Below, piece after piece: positions 44,328-53,866 of a stretch of 60,441 nucleotides of DNA. The position numbers were made by a program, and so were the translations under genes. This DNA is from an uncultured Spirochaetales bacterium. GTDB lineage: Bacteria; Spirochaetota; Spirochaetia; Sphaerochaetales; Sphaerochaetaceae. Location: the NCBI GenBank assembly GCA_934276485.1, contig CAKQTE010000096.1, positions 1 through 60,441 of the forward strand, in the 5' to 3' direction. The notes beneath the pieces were generated by a model. That model was not told the DNA's origin. It saw only the letters and a list, made by a program, of their open reading frames with translations, and made no database searches. The first letter of the stretch is position 1. Each line of letters begins with the position of its first letter.

Positions 44328-45448
44328 GTATTTACAGAGAAATAAAAAGAGACAAGAATTCAAAGGCTCGTCTTGGTGTTGTCTCGCTCCCTCATGGAGA
44401 GGTACAGACACCAGCATTCATGCCTGTTGGAACAAATGGAACTGTTAAGGGAATATACCACGATACGATCAAGGATATGGGGTATCAGATCATACTTGCA
44501 AATACATATCATATGTATCTCAGACCAGGGCTGGAAGTGTTGGAAAGCTATGGTGGCCTTCATGAATTCTCGAATTGGGACAGAAACATCCTCACAGACT
44601 CCGGTGGATTCCAGGTTTTCTCTCTATCTGGATTGAGAAAGATCAAGGACTCTGGCGTTACATTCCAGTCCCATATCGATGGATCCAAGCATATATTCAC
44701 ACCTGAGAAGGTCGTAAATATCCAGCGTGTTATCGGTAGTGACATTGCAATGGTACTTGATGTATGTACACCTCCTGGAATCGAATACAAGGCTGCTAAG
44801 GAAGCTTGGAGAGTTACAAAGCTTTGGGCAGAAAGATCTCTAAAGGAAAGAGAAAGACTAGGTGAGAGCTTCAGGGGAAATCTCTTTGGTATTGTTCAAG
44901 GTAACTTCTATGAGGATCTGAGAAAGGAAAGTGCGCTTGCTCTTTCTGATATGGATTTTCCAGGAATAGCTATCGGAGGTTTGTCTGTAGGAGAGGAGAA
45001 GAACCAATTTATAGATATGCTAGGCTATACTGCTGAATATGTAACAGATGAAAAGCCACGATATGTAATGGGTATTGGTTCTCCTGACTATATTTTGGAG
45101 TGTGTAGATAACGGTATTGATTTGTTTGACTGTGTTCTTGCAACTCGTATGGCTCGTAATGGTGCTGTATTTACAGATGATGGAGTGATGGTTCTAAAGA
45201 AAGCAAAGCATAAGTTCGATCATGGACCTATTCAGCCAGGATGTTCATGCTCTGCTTGTACAGAGTACTCTGTTGGATATATGCATCACCTGATCAAGTG
45301 CAATGAGATGCTTGGTGGAATGCTAGCAACAGAGCATAACCTCAGATATCTATATGATTTGTTGATTCGAATCAGACAGGCAATTGCCGAAGATAGATTC
45401 AAGGAATTCAAGCGCGACTATCTTGCAAGATTCTATGGCAACAAATAG
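44324..45448 (+). CDS. tgt: tRNA-guanine(34) transglycosylase
   Basis: 374 aa enzyme exchanging G34 for preQ1 in queuosine tRNAs. The nucleophile region LTDSGGFQVFSL, the GGLSVGE loop, and the C-terminal zinc site CSCSACTEYSVGYMHH are intact. The start at 44324 overlaps the permease stop (ATGA); the frame extends upstream to 44042 only as a shadow. It ends the long operon before a hairpin terminator. Confidence 0.97.
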   Translation: MSIYREIKRDKNSKARLGVVSLPHGEVQTPAFMPVGTNGTVKGIYHDTIKDMGYQIILANTYHMYLRPGLEVLESYGGLHEFSNWDRNILTDSGGFQVFSLSGLRKIKDSGVTFQSHIDGSKHIFTPEKVVNIQRVIGSDIAMVLDVCTPPGIEYKAAKEAWRVTKLWAERSLKERERLGESFRGNLFGIVQGNFYEDLRKESALALSDMDFPGIAIGGLSVGEEKNQFIDMLGYTAEYVTDEKPRYVMGIGSPDYILECVDNGIDLFDCVLATRMARNGAVFTDDGVMVLKKAKHKFDHGPIQPGCSCSACTEYSVGYMHHLIKCNEMLGGMLATEHNLRYLYDLLIRIRQAIAEDRFKEFKRDYLARFYGNK

Positions 45449-45465
45449 TTGAGGAAAAAGCACAA

Positions 45466-45502
45466 AAAGAGGAGACGGAAGTTAAAATTCTATCTCCTCT
45501 TT
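45466..45502. terminator. Bidirectional terminator between tgt and the repeat-protein gene
   Basis: A perfect 10-bp stem AAAGAGGAGA/TCTCCTCTTT with a 17-base loop is followed by CTTTT on plus and TTG/CTTTTT on minus. It separates two convergent genes. Confidence 0.75.
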
Positions 45503-45505
45503 CTT

Positions 45506-47539
45506 TTATCGAGCGAAATACGCTTCTATGCTATCTATAAATGCCTCTAGTTCCTTTGTGCTATAGCCTTCAGAATAGCTTGCATTGATCGAGGTCTTGT
45601 CGATACCGAAATCGAAATCGTCCATCGCAGATCCAAATGTGCTATATAGATCTGCTATCATGGTTACAACCATTTCTTGGTCGAGAGGAAAATCGAAATC
45701 GAATGTTGCATATCCATCATAAGCATTCACTTCTATTGGAGTGTTGTCGATTACAAGAGTCTTGTGGCAATAGATAATGTCTTGTATTTCTATAACGCTT
45801 TGGCTAGAAACTGCAACTGTTGGCTTGATAGGAACTCTTATTTCTTTTTCCTTTGGCATTTCAATTAAGCTTAGATAGTATTCAACCGCATCAATGAACT
45901 CATTGATTTTTCTTTCTGTATAGTTTGTTGAATACAATGCTTCGACAACATTTCCATCGATAGCGAACTCAAAATCATTCATCTCTTCTTTGTAGAATGA
46001 GTACATATCTGCAATTGCAGTTGCAATCATATCTTCTGAAAAGTCTTCTGGAAGATTGAATGTTGCGTGTCCGTCATATGCATCAACCTTGATAGTGCTT
46101 CCTAGCGCATCGATATTGCGAGAAATATGAGAGACGATAAACTCTGGCTTTGCAGGAACCTTTACCTCCGGCTCTTTGTTCTCTACTACATATACCTTGA
46201 TGTCAAAAGGAGCGGTAGGAACTGCAGCCTCTTCTTTTGTCTCCACATCTTCAACTTGAGCAGGGTCTTCTATCTTTATGGATTTTATATAGTTCTCTAG
46301 TTCATCTAGAAGAACATTGATTTCGTCTTTTGTGTATCCAGTTGAATAGAGTACTTCAACATAATCTTTGTCTATTGCAAAATCAATGTCTCCCATATAA
46401 GTGCCATATTGTTCATATAGCTCAGTTATGATAGTAGCAATCTCTTCATCGCTAATTCCTTTAGGAGTGGATATTGTTGCGCATCCATTATATGCATCAA
46501 CAACAAGTGTTGTATTATCTACATTGATTGCTCTATGTTCATGCTCAACAGGAGGCTCTACATTGATGAATTGAGAAGAGATTCCAATTTGAGGTCTAGA
46601 TGGAATCTTTATGACAATTGCCTTTTGAATCGGTTCTTCAACAATGTCAACACTTGGCTCTTTTTCAATTTCAAGATTAGGTTCTTCTACTGCAATAATA
46701 GGGGATTCTGGGACAACTATTGATTCAAGAGGAGGGCAGAGAGTGTTTACATAGCTCTCGATACAGAAAAGAGCGTATTCAATATCTTCCTTTGAATAAA
46801 GTTCTGAGTAGAAGAGCTCTGTCATTCCATCTTGTAATGCAGCATCCAAATCCAGATCAAAGCCCTCGAATGCAGAGTAGAGTGCAACTAGTGCATCAGC
46901 TACATCAGACTGAAGAATATATGTTGATGGATACTCAAGTGTTGCGTATTCATTCTTTGCATTGATCGCGATTGTGCTATTTCCAATCTTGATAGTCTTT
47001 GAAATATCAAAAGGTCTTTCCTGTACAGTATGATCAAATACATACAGGTTAGGCTTGCCTGGTACTACAGATGTATTCTTTGTTGTTAGTATTTTTTCAA
47101 CAGTGTCAATGAGTGTATTTATTTCACTTTCTGAATAGCCTTGGTTATATGTGAGATTCAGTGTGTTGTTCTCAAGTTTGTATCTCAGTTCAATAACGAC
47201 AGTCGGAATTTGTTCGCGAATTGCTATGATTGCCTTTTCGACATGTTCAGGGCTGACAGAGGAAGGAATCTGAATGTATCCATAGCCATCATATGCGTTG
47301 ATGATAGCGTCATTGCCATTTACTTCAATTGTTCTGTTGACATGTAACTCTGGTTTTGTCTCTATTACAGGTGTTTCAAATTTGACAGTAATAGGAGCAG
47401 GTGTTTCTATTATTTCAATTTCTTCGGAGAAGTTCCCTTTAAGCGTGATGATGCTTGGAACTATGTAGAGAGTCGCAATAATCGCAAATAGAACGATTGT
47501 ACTTAAGATTGCTAAAAACCGACTATCTTTTTTTGCCAT
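45506..47539 (-). CDS. Membrane-anchored protein with five divergent ~87-residue repeats, unknown function
   Basis: 677 aa, not recognised. A basic MAKKDSR start precedes one membrane segment (about 9-33), so the rest is probably periplasmic. Five repeats at about 67-152, 179-266, 335-420, 471-558 and 591-676 share the pattern VNAYDGYATF...P...(I/V)AD(L/M)Y...DFDFxID...YSxGYTxxEIxxxIDxxExY. Linkers between them are rich in Pro, Glu and Val, such as EEPNLEIEKEP. The start at 47539 follows GGGAAGG by 8 bases; a longer frame to 47572 lacks support. It is encoded alone downstream of greA, behind that gene's terminator. Alternating strand and helix in each repeat suggests a small alpha/beta domain, perhaps binding envelope components; no function is assigned. 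Confidence 0.85.
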   Translation of the reverse strand: MAKKDSRFLAILSTIVLFAIIATLYIVPSIITLKGNFSEEIEIIETPAPITVKFETPVIETKPELHVNRTIEVNGNDAIINAYDGYGYIQIPSSVSPEHVEKAIIAIREQIPTVVIELRYKLENNTLNLTYNQGYSESEINTLIDTVEKILTTKNTSVVPGKPNLYVFDHTVQERPFDISKTIKIGNSTIAINAKNEYATLEYPSTYILQSDVADALVALYSAFEGFDLDLDAALQDGMTELFYSELYSKEDIEYALFCIESYVNTLCPPLESIVVPESPIIAVEEPNLEIEKEPSVDIVEEPIQKAIVIKIPSRPQIGISSQFINVEPPVEHEHRAINVDNTTLVVDAYNGCATISTPKGISDEEIATIITELYEQYGTYMGDIDFAIDKDYVEVLYSTGYTKDEINVLLDELENYIKSIKIEDPAQVEDVETKEEAAVPTAPFDIKVYVVENKEPEVKVPAKPEFIVSHISRNIDALGSTIKVDAYDGHATFNLPEDFSEDMIATAIADMYSFYKEEMNDFEFAIDGNVVEALYSTNYTERKINEFIDAVEYYLSLIEMPKEKEIRVPIKPTVAVSSQSVIEIQDIIYCHKTLVIDNTPIEVNAYDGYATFDFDFPLDQEMVVTMIADLYSTFGSAMDDFDFGIDKTSINASYSEGYSTKELEAFIDSIEAYFAR

Positions 47540-47672
47540 AAATAAAACCTTCCCTTTGGCACATAAAAACAACCCCGCAAAATGCCTTATAGAGCTAATT
47601 CTAAGTCAGCAATATGTTAACAAGCAAGATATTATTTTCCCGATGGTGATAATTTGTTATGTTTTTTATGGC

Positions 47673-47703
47673 AAAAAAGTAGGTGCTGAATTTCTCCAGC
47701 ACC
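47673..47703 (-). terminator. Terminator of greA
   Basis: A 7-bp stem GGTGCTG/CAGCACC with an 8-base loop is followed on the minus strand by TACTTTTTT. Mirror-image T-run on the plus side makes it symmetric, though no plus gene needs it. Confidence 0.85.
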
Positions 47704-47713
47704 CGAACTTTTT

Positions 47714-50446
47714 TTAGATTTCTACTTGTTCGATCTTCAAGACTGTGTAATTGCACTCTCTTGTTCCGATTGTAAAGACAACATCTTCACCTTCCTTGTG
47801 GTTGATAAGTGCCTTTCCAACAGGAGCATTGATATCGATAATACCACTATCTGGATTGGACTCCCATCTTCCAAGGAATGTATATGTGAATTCCTTCTTT
47901 TCAATATTGTCCCTTAGATCAACCTTCATTCCAAATCCAATTAGACCAGGAACGATATCTGTCTCTTTCATGACTCTTACAGTGTTGATATCGTTAGTGA
48001 GCTCTCCAACTCTTCTTTCAAGCTCTCTCTTGTAGTCCTTTGCATATTGGTACTCAGCATTCTCTCTCAAGTCTCCTAGCTCACGAGCTGTTGCAATATC
48101 CTTAAGGTTAGCAGGAACCTGTACTTCCTTGATCTCCTTTAGCTCAGCCTTCTTCTTCTCGTAGCTTGCTTCTGTGCACATGAAGCCCTGAAGAGCCTTG
48201 ACTTGGAATGGCTCAGAAGGAACATCCTTGTTCTGTCCAAAGTCATAGCCAGGGAACCTAGATGAAATGATTTCCTTATAGCGATTCTTGTCTGGAGTAT
48301 CTAGGCCTTCATTGAAGAGTAGGAGAGTTCTGATCTCGTCGATGGACTCTCTTGTTGCGCTCTCCAAAAATTGATCGATAGCTTTTTCCTGAACAAGGTC
48401 CTTCAATAGTGCCTTTGTGTTCTTTCTATTCTCCTGGCTGTCGAGGGTCTTCATACAGCTTGAGAGTGCCATAAGCTCTGTCTTGAAGAGTCTATCCTTT
48501 GTGAGGTTAGCACTCTTAAGCTCCTTATCTGTTAGCTTTGCATCGATTGCAAAGTAGATAAAGCAAGCAATAGCATCTCTGAAGTTGTTGACAGTTCTAT
48601 TGATGAATTCATAGTACTTCTTCTTATTGAGCTGTCTTAGCTTTGTCTCCAAAAATGATGAGATATAGAGAGGGAAGAGCATCTCAAGAGTGTCGTAAGC
48701 ATATTTATCTGTCTGTGCGACCTTGATGATGAATTCCTTCTTGATATCTGTATTTCTTAGAGCCTTGAAGACTTCCTTCTTCTCATTCTCACTCAGTAGC
48801 TTATATAGATCCTCAAAGTCGATTTCTGCTTCAACAGGGACATTATGTTCAGATGCATAGTCTAGAACTAGAATTGCAGATAGTCGTTCATCTATAGGTC
48901 TATTTCTATCAGCAGCTGCATCCTTGAAGTAGCTAGCCATCTCCAAGAAAGCATCAGAGTCCTTGCTGATGTCCTTGATGCTAAGTGCGTTGAAGATAGT
49001 CGTGATCTTCTCATAGAGATCCTTTGGAGTTCTGAACATGTATAGCTGCTTCTCTTCCTGAGAAGATGGGTATGCAGTTAGCTCGTATGTGTCAGAAGCA
49101 CCTGGGATGATTCTGATATATGGATTTGTCTTTACTTCTTCCTTGATCTTTTCAGCAATTGGCTTCCATTCTCCTTCATCGAGAATGCTATCTACCATCT
49201 CAGCTTTCATGTCCTTAAGCTGAAGCTTGTTGTCAGCAGAAGAGTACAGGAGTGTTCTAACAAGCCACTCGATGCCGCCATCGCTAAGGATCTTGGCTTT
49301 GATCTTCTGAGGAGGAACCCCCTTCTTGATAGCTCTGATGTGCTGGTTTGTAAGAGGAATCAAAGCATTGTATGCAGCCTGCAAGGATACTTCCTGATTG
49401 TCCATTGCTGAATATTTGACTTGCAATACTCCATTTTCAATGGATGTAATGAGGCCAACCTTTCTGTCTGCTTTTCTTAGGACGAAGGTCTTTTCAGAGT
49501 ATGCAATATCCTTCTCGAACTCATCGAGAGCAGAGACAGCGTTCTCTGCCTTTATTACATCATATTTCTTGGATACTTCCTTGAATCTTGATGATTTTCC
49601 ATATTTGACAAATAGTGCATCAGATAGCTGCTTACGAACATCTTGGTCATTGCCTTTTAGGTTTAGCATTGCACGAGCAGTTAGGATGATGTTCTCAAGA
49701 TTCTTCTTGATCTCAGATGCCTTGTTCTCTTCTTTCTTGAGCATCTCGCGCTCGCTGATGAGATTGTTCATCAAGAGTCTATAGAGATTGAAAGCAAGCT
49801 CAGGGTTTCTTTCTGAGAGAGTGAGAACATAGGAAGAGTAGAATGGAAATTCGCTCTTTCCATTCTCAAGTAGCTTTGAGAAAATCGAAGAGATCTTCTG
49901 ATCATCTTCGCTCTTGGCAAGACGAAGTAGAGCTCTTTGATAAAAGCTCATCGAGTTTTTCTTGTCTCCAATCTCTTCATAGTGATCTGCAACCTTTACA
50001 ATGACATCGACATCTTGGTTGTCTGCCTTGACATAGCGCTCATAGCAATTCCACTTAGTCTTCTCATCATTTTTCTCAGCAGCAACATCTCCAAGAACTC
50101 TCAATGCCTTTGGAGATTCGCTCTTTTCGATTACAGCTCTGGCAATGTGCTCAGCAACTTCCCAGTTTCTAGCACCATAGAAATCCAGAGCAAGATTATT
50201 TAGTAGGACATTTGATTCATGAGGTCTGAGCATAAGCTTGATCTTTCCTGCAATATACTCAAGAACAATGGAATCCTTATTGTCATTCATAGCATCGATT
50301 GCAGCTTCCCTAAGCTCTGTTGCTTTGTCTTCCTTTAAAGCTGCGATACTTTTATCTAGAGACTCGAAATTACTTGCTTTATAAGAAGTTAGAGGGTTCT
50401 TTCCTAAGTTTTTCTCTTCTTGTAGTAAAAGCTTTAAATCAATCAT
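47714..50446 (-). CDS. greA: Transcription elongation factor GreA with long N-terminal extension
   Basis: 910 aa, against about 158 for E. coli GreA. The last 155 residues are the GreA module: an antiparallel coiled coil with the tip motif LGDLRENAEY (Asp and Glu that stimulate transcript cleavage) and the FKBP-like C-terminal domain (GLIGFGMKVDLRD...APVGKALINHKEG). The first 750 residues are helical and charged; early parts look TPR-like (NWEVAEHIARAVIEKSESPKALRVLGDVA). Treponemes carry a similarly long GreA, from memory. AAGGAG lies 8 bases before the ATG at 50446. Its leader contains a terminator-like hairpin. Confidence 0.93.
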   Translation of the reverse strand: MIDLKLLLQEEKNLGKNPLTSYKASNFESLDKSIAALKEDKATELREAAIDAMNDNKDSIVLEYIAGKIKLMLRPHESNVLLNNLALDFYGARNWEVAEHIARAVIEKSESPKALRVLGDVAAEKNDEKTKWNCYERYVKADNQDVDVIVKVADHYEEIGDKKNSMSFYQRALLRLAKSEDDQKISSIFSKLLENGKSEFPFYSSYVLTLSERNPELAFNLYRLLMNNLISEREMLKKEENKASEIKKNLENIILTARAMLNLKGNDQDVRKQLSDALFVKYGKSSRFKEVSKKYDVIKAENAVSALDEFEKDIAYSEKTFVLRKADRKVGLITSIENGVLQVKYSAMDNQEVSLQAAYNALIPLTNQHIRAIKKGVPPQKIKAKILSDGGIEWLVRTLLYSSADNKLQLKDMKAEMVDSILDEGEWKPIAEKIKEEVKTNPYIRIIPGASDTYELTAYPSSQEEKQLYMFRTPKDLYEKITTIFNALSIKDISKDSDAFLEMASYFKDAAADRNRPIDERLSAILVLDYASEHNVPVEAEIDFEDLYKLLSENEKKEVFKALRNTDIKKEFIIKVAQTDKYAYDTLEMLFPLYISSFLETKLRQLNKKKYYEFINRTVNNFRDAIACFIYFAIDAKLTDKELKSANLTKDRLFKTELMALSSCMKTLDSQENRKNTKALLKDLVQEKAIDQFLESATRESIDEIRTLLLFNEGLDTPDKNRYKEIISSRFPGYDFGQNKDVPSEPFQVKALQGFMCTEASYEKKKAELKEIKEVQVPANLKDIATARELGDLRENAEYQYAKDYKRELERRVGELTNDINTVRVMKETDIVPGLIGFGMKVDLRDNIEKKEFTYTFLGRWESNPDSGIIDINAPVGKALINHKEGEDVVFTIGTRECNYTVLKIEQVEI

Positions 50447-50482
50447 AACCTGTACTCCTTACCAAAAAATGGCAATCCGGGT

Positions 50483-50513
50483 AAAAAATAAAACCGGGCA
50501 GAATGCTGCTCGG
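50483..50513 (-). terminator. Terminator-like hairpin in the greA leader
   Basis: On the minus strand CCGAGCAG/CTGCCCGG (7 of 8 pairs, 4-base loop) is followed by TTTTATTTTTTAC. It lies between the promoter and the Shine-Dalgarno. ATCCGG (rc of 50516-50521) and CCGGAT (rc of 50475-50480) can form an outer or competing 6-bp helix. Confidence 0.65.
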
Positions 50514-50543
50514 AACCGGATATAAGAATTGATATATAGCTAT

Positions 50544-50572
50544 TTTATAACACAAATTGCTTCTTTTTGCAA
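50544..50572 (-). promoter_or_regulatory. Promoter of greA
   Basis: Minus strand: TTGCAA (50567-50572) and TATAAA (50544-50549) are separated by 17 bases, with a TGT extended -10. The predicted leader is about 90 bases. Confidence 0.75.
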
Positions 50573-50671
50573 AGAAAGATTTTGTCGTACAAATTCGCTA
50601 ATATAAAGATAAGGCAAAAAACTAATCAGTCAATATTATCTATATGGGTATTTTGCTATATACTTTTCTCT

Positions 50672-51343
50672 ATGAGCTTGAATTCTATTATGTATGCGCC
50701 ATCTCTGTTGGCGTCTGATTTCTCTCGTCCTGTAAATGCACTACAGGATGTATCTGAAAGTGGTTGTGACTATATCCACCTGGATGTCATGGATGGAATC
50801 TTTGTTCCTGTCATAACCTTTGGCCCAAAGTTTATACAGGATATCAGGAAGGATTCTGATTTGATCTTCGACACGCATTTGATGATTGTTGAGCCCGAAA
50901 AGCATATCAAGGCATTTGCAGATGCAGGATCAAATATAATCACAGTGCATCAGGAATCAACAAGACACCTATGGAGATGCTTGGATCTAATAAAGGACGC
51001 AGGATGCGAATGTGGAGTTGCAATAAACCCTGGAACATCTGTTAGCCAAATTGAAGCTGTGCTTCCATATACAGATTACGTACTAGTGATGAGCGTTAAC
51101 CCAGGCTGGGGTGGCCAGAAGTTCATTCCAGAGGTTGTATCAAAGATCAAGGAACTTGACTTTAGGCGTAAGGAAGAGGGCTTCCATTACCAGATTTCTG
51201 TTGATGGAGGAGTTGGCAAGAACAACATCAAGCTACTATATGAAAGTGGCGCCAATCTTGCTGTCATGGGAACAGCTTTCTTCAATCAGGTCAATAAAAA
51301 GGAATTCATCGATGATTTGAATCTCATTCTGGAGGACAGATGA
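50672..51343 (+). CDS. rpe: Ribulose-phosphate 3-epimerase
   Basis: 223 aa TIM-barrel enzyme interconverting ribulose 5-phosphate and xylulose 5-phosphate. The motifs HLDVMDGIFVP, DTHLMIVEP and VMSVNPGWGGQKFI carry the metal and phosphate sites. The start could be 50672 or 50690; neither has a clear Shine-Dalgarno. A TATACT at 50659-50664 would place transcription start at about the 50672 ATG, leaving almost no leader. Its stop overlaps dtd (ATGA). Confidence 0.94.
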   Translation: MSLNSIMYAPSLLASDFSRPVNALQDVSESGCDYIHLDVMDGIFVPVITFGPKFIQDIRKDSDLIFDTHLMIVEPEKHIKAFADAGSNIITVHQESTRHLWRCLDLIKDAGCECGVAINPGTSVSQIEAVLPYTDYVLVMSVNPGWGGQKFIPEVVSKIKELDFRRKEEGFHYQISVDGGVGKNNIKLLYESGANLAVMGTAFFNQVNKKEFIDDLNLILEDR

Positions 51344-51813
51344 AAGCTGTAATCCAAAGAGTCAAGGACGCAAGCTGCAGTGTAGACGGGCGCGTTACAG
51401 GTGCTATAGATTCCGGCCTACTTGTATATTTCGGCGTTGATAAGGGAGATGAGGAATGGATGCTGAAGCCATTTCTTGAGAAACTTGTCAAGCTAAGGAT
51501 TTTTCTTGATGAAAATGATAAGATGAATTTGAGTATTCTGGATGGAAATCGGGCTATATTGTTTATAAGCCAATTTACTCTTTCTTCTGATGTATACAAA
51601 GGAAACAGGCCTTCTTTTGATAGTGCGGAAGAACCAGAAAAAGCTAGACTCCTTTATGAGAAGGGAATTGAGATACTTAAATCATTTGGTCTTGATGTGC
51701 AAATAGGTGCATTCGGAGAGCATATGGAAGTGCGCTATTTGAACGATGGTCCGATAACTTTTGTATTAGATAGTGACAAAATCAAGAGTATTTCTAGCAA
51801 AAAATCGAGTTAA
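51340..51813 (+). CDS. dtd: D-aminoacyl-tRNA deacylase
   Basis: 157 aa proofreading enzyme that removes D-amino acids and glycine from mischarged tRNA. The catalytic-site motifs SQFTLSSDVYKGNRPSF and NDGPITF are present. It overlaps rpe by 4 bases and lies 29 bases before recA. Confidence 0.95.
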   Translation: MKAVIQRVKDASCSVDGRVTGAIDSGLLVYFGVDKGDEEWMLKPFLEKLVKLRIFLDENDKMNLSILDGNRAILFISQFTLSSDVYKGNRPSFDSAEEPEKARLLYEKGIEILKSFGLDVQIGAFGEHMEVRYLNDGPITFVLDSDKIKSISSKKSS

Positions 51814-51842
51814 TGGCCTTATAGATTAGGAGGACTTCACTT

Positions 51843-52886
51843 ATGGCTAAAAATGATAATGTAAATGTAAGTGGAAAGAAGGAAGCGCTGGAGGCAGCTC
51901 GCTTGCAAATCGATAAGGAATTTGGAAAGGGTTCCTTGATGCGTCTTGGGGACTCCAAGGAGACCTTGGATGTTGATGTAATCCCATCAGGATCCCTACT
52001 GTTGGATGAGGCTCTTGGTGTTGGTGGTTACCCTAAAGGTAGAATCATCGAAATCTACGGACCAGAATCTTCAGGTAAAACAACACTAGCACTGCACGCT
52101 GTTGCAGAGGCTCAAAAGAAGGGCGGAATTGCAGCATTCATTGATGCTGAGCATGCTCTTGATCCTTCTTATGCAAAGAATCTTGGCGTTAATATCGAAG
52201 AGCTTTGGATTTCCCAGCCAGATAATGGAGAGCAAGCTCTTGAGATCACAGAGCGCCTCGTTAGATCTGGTGCTATCGACATCATAGTCGTTGACTCTGT
52301 TGCAGCTCTCACACCACAGGCCGAGATCGATGGAGACATGGGCGACAGCCACATGGGACTTCAGGCTCGTCTTATGAGCCAGGCTTTGAGAAAGCTTACT
52401 GGAATTCTTTCAAAGAGCAATACAACAATTATCTTCATCAACCAGATCAGAATGAAGATTGGTGTAATGTTTGGAAATCCAGAGACAACAACTGGTGGAA
52501 ACGCATTGAAGTTCTATGCATCTGTAAGAATGGATGTACGAAGAATCGAATCAATCGGAAAGAACGCTGATGAGGTTTCTGGAAACAGAGTTAGAGTCAA
52601 AATCGTAAAGAACAAGGTAGCACCTCCATTTAAGAAGTGTGAACTTGATTTGATGTTTGGAACAGGAATCTCAAGAATCGGTTCAATTCTCGATGCTGCA
52701 CTAAAATATGACTTGATTGACAAGGCAGGAGCTTGGTATTCATATAATGGAGAGAAGATTGGACAGGGTAGAGATAAGACTGTCGAATATCTTACAAACA
52801 ATCCAGAGTTCACAGATGAACTGGAGACTAAGCTTAGGGACTTGATGTTCTCTAAGGATAAAGAAACAGAGGATACTGAGAAATAA
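51843..52886 (+). CDS. recA: Recombinase RecA
   Basis: 347 aa, usual length. The P-loop GPESSGKT lies near 67-74, followed by the MAW-type GGIAAFIDAEHALDP block, VVDSVAALTP Walker B, loop L1/L2 (NQIRMKIGVMFGNPETTTGGNALKFY). An AGGAGG precedes the ATG. I see no LexA-type palindrome close upstream, and no SOS operator is claimed. It is coupled to scpA by TAATG. Confidence 0.98.
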   Translation: MAKNDNVNVSGKKEALEAARLQIDKEFGKGSLMRLGDSKETLDVDVIPSGSLLLDEALGVGGYPKGRIIEIYGPESSGKTTLALHAVAEAQKKGGIAAFIDAEHALDPSYAKNLGVNIEELWISQPDNGEQALEITERLVRSGAIDIIVVDSVAALTPQAEIDGDMGDSHMGLQARLMSQALRKLTGILSKSNTTIIFINQIRMKIGVMFGNPETTTGGNALKFYASVRMDVRRIESIGKNADEVSGNRVRVKIVKNKVAPPFKKCELDLMFGTGISRIGSILDAALKYDLIDKAGAWYSYNGEKIGQGRDKTVEYLTNNPEFTDELETKLRDLMFSKDKETEDTEK

Positions 52887-53866
52887 TGAAAGATGACTTT
52901 GATGTCATTTTGAATCAAAGAGAGAAGAAGAGCTTCCATATCCCGGGGATATTGAATGACAAGAAGGATTTCGATGGCCCCTTGGACCTTCTTCTCTATC
53001 TTATTCAGGAAAATGATGCCAATATATACGATCTTCCAATTGCGCTGATCACAGACCAGTTCCTGGAGTATATAAATCAAAACAAGACAGAGCTAAGGGA
53101 TTTGGCTGATTTCTATCGTACTGCAGCAGAACTGTTGTATATAAAGAGCAAGTTGTTGTTGCCACAGACAACCCAATTGGATGAAGAGTACCTGGATCCA
53201 AGACAGGATTTGGTAGATAAGCTATTGGATTATCAGAAGTTCAAGAAATACACAGATCTCTTAACAGGTGCAGATTCTGGCGACAGGCTATATATAAACC
53301 GTCCTGAGAATTTCTTTGCAATTCCTTACGAGGATAAGGAACTCTTTAAGGATGTAACTCTGCAGGATCTCTGTTCTACATTCTCAAGAATCCTTGCAAC
53401 AACTCCACCTTCAAAGATATTCAACATCTATGAAGAGGTATCTGTAAAAGAGAAGAAAGCATTGATTCTTGAGCTATTGGATGAAAGGGATCAGATAACT
53501 ATTGAGGATTTGATTATCGACAGGGAAAATCCACTACATGTAATATGCTCGTTTTTGGCAATACTTGAATCTGTGAAGGAACATCTTATATTATTTTCGC
53601 AGCAAGAGCTTTATGGGCCTATATATATCGAACGACGTCCTATTGATTGGGATCCAACTCTTGTCGATAGATATGACAGGGAAGCTGATGAATATGTCGA
53701 GCATAATCTTGAGGATCCTGAGGACTTTACGATCCTTACCAAGGATGCGGAGATGCGTCTTGATGATATGATCAAGCGTGAAAGCGAAAAAAGTGCAGAC
53801 GAAGTGTCCGAGGATGAATATATAGGGGATGAGGAAGAGATAGCTTTGGAGGATGACGATGAGTGA
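52886..53866 (+). CDS. scpA: Segregation and condensation protein A
   Basis: 326 aa kleisin of the SMC-ScpA-ScpB condensin. The N-terminal SMC-binding block FDGPLDLLLYLIQENDANIYDLPIA is typical, as is the LADFYRTAAELLYIKSKLLLP helix. The C-terminal winged-helix region follows, then an unusually acidic tail (DEVSEDEYIGDEEEIALEDDDE). The gene is coupled to recA upstream and overlaps scpB by 8 bases. Confidence 0.94.
   Translation: MKDDFDVILNQREKKSFHIPGILNDKKDFDGPLDLLLYLIQENDANIYDLPIALITDQFLEYINQNKTELRDLADFYRTAAELLYIKSKLLLPQTTQLDEEYLDPRQDLVDKLLDYQKFKKYTDLLTGADSGDRLYINRPENFFAIPYEDKELFKDVTLQDLCSTFSRILATTPPSKIFNIYEEVSVKEKKALILELLDERDQITIEDLIIDRENPLHVICSFLAILESVKEHLILFSQQELYGPIYIERRPIDWDPTLVDRYDREADEYVEHNLEDPEDFTILTKDAEMRLDDMIKRESEKSADEVSEDEYIGDEEEIALEDDDE

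Noticed and set aside
45506..47539. Five-repeat protein as a surface adhesin with autotransporter
   Set aside because: No autotransporter barrel, LPxTG or other sorting signal is seen; only one N-terminal membrane anchor.
47540..47572. 11-codon extension of the five-repeat protein
   Set aside because: The GGGAAGG lies inside it, correctly spaced for the later start.
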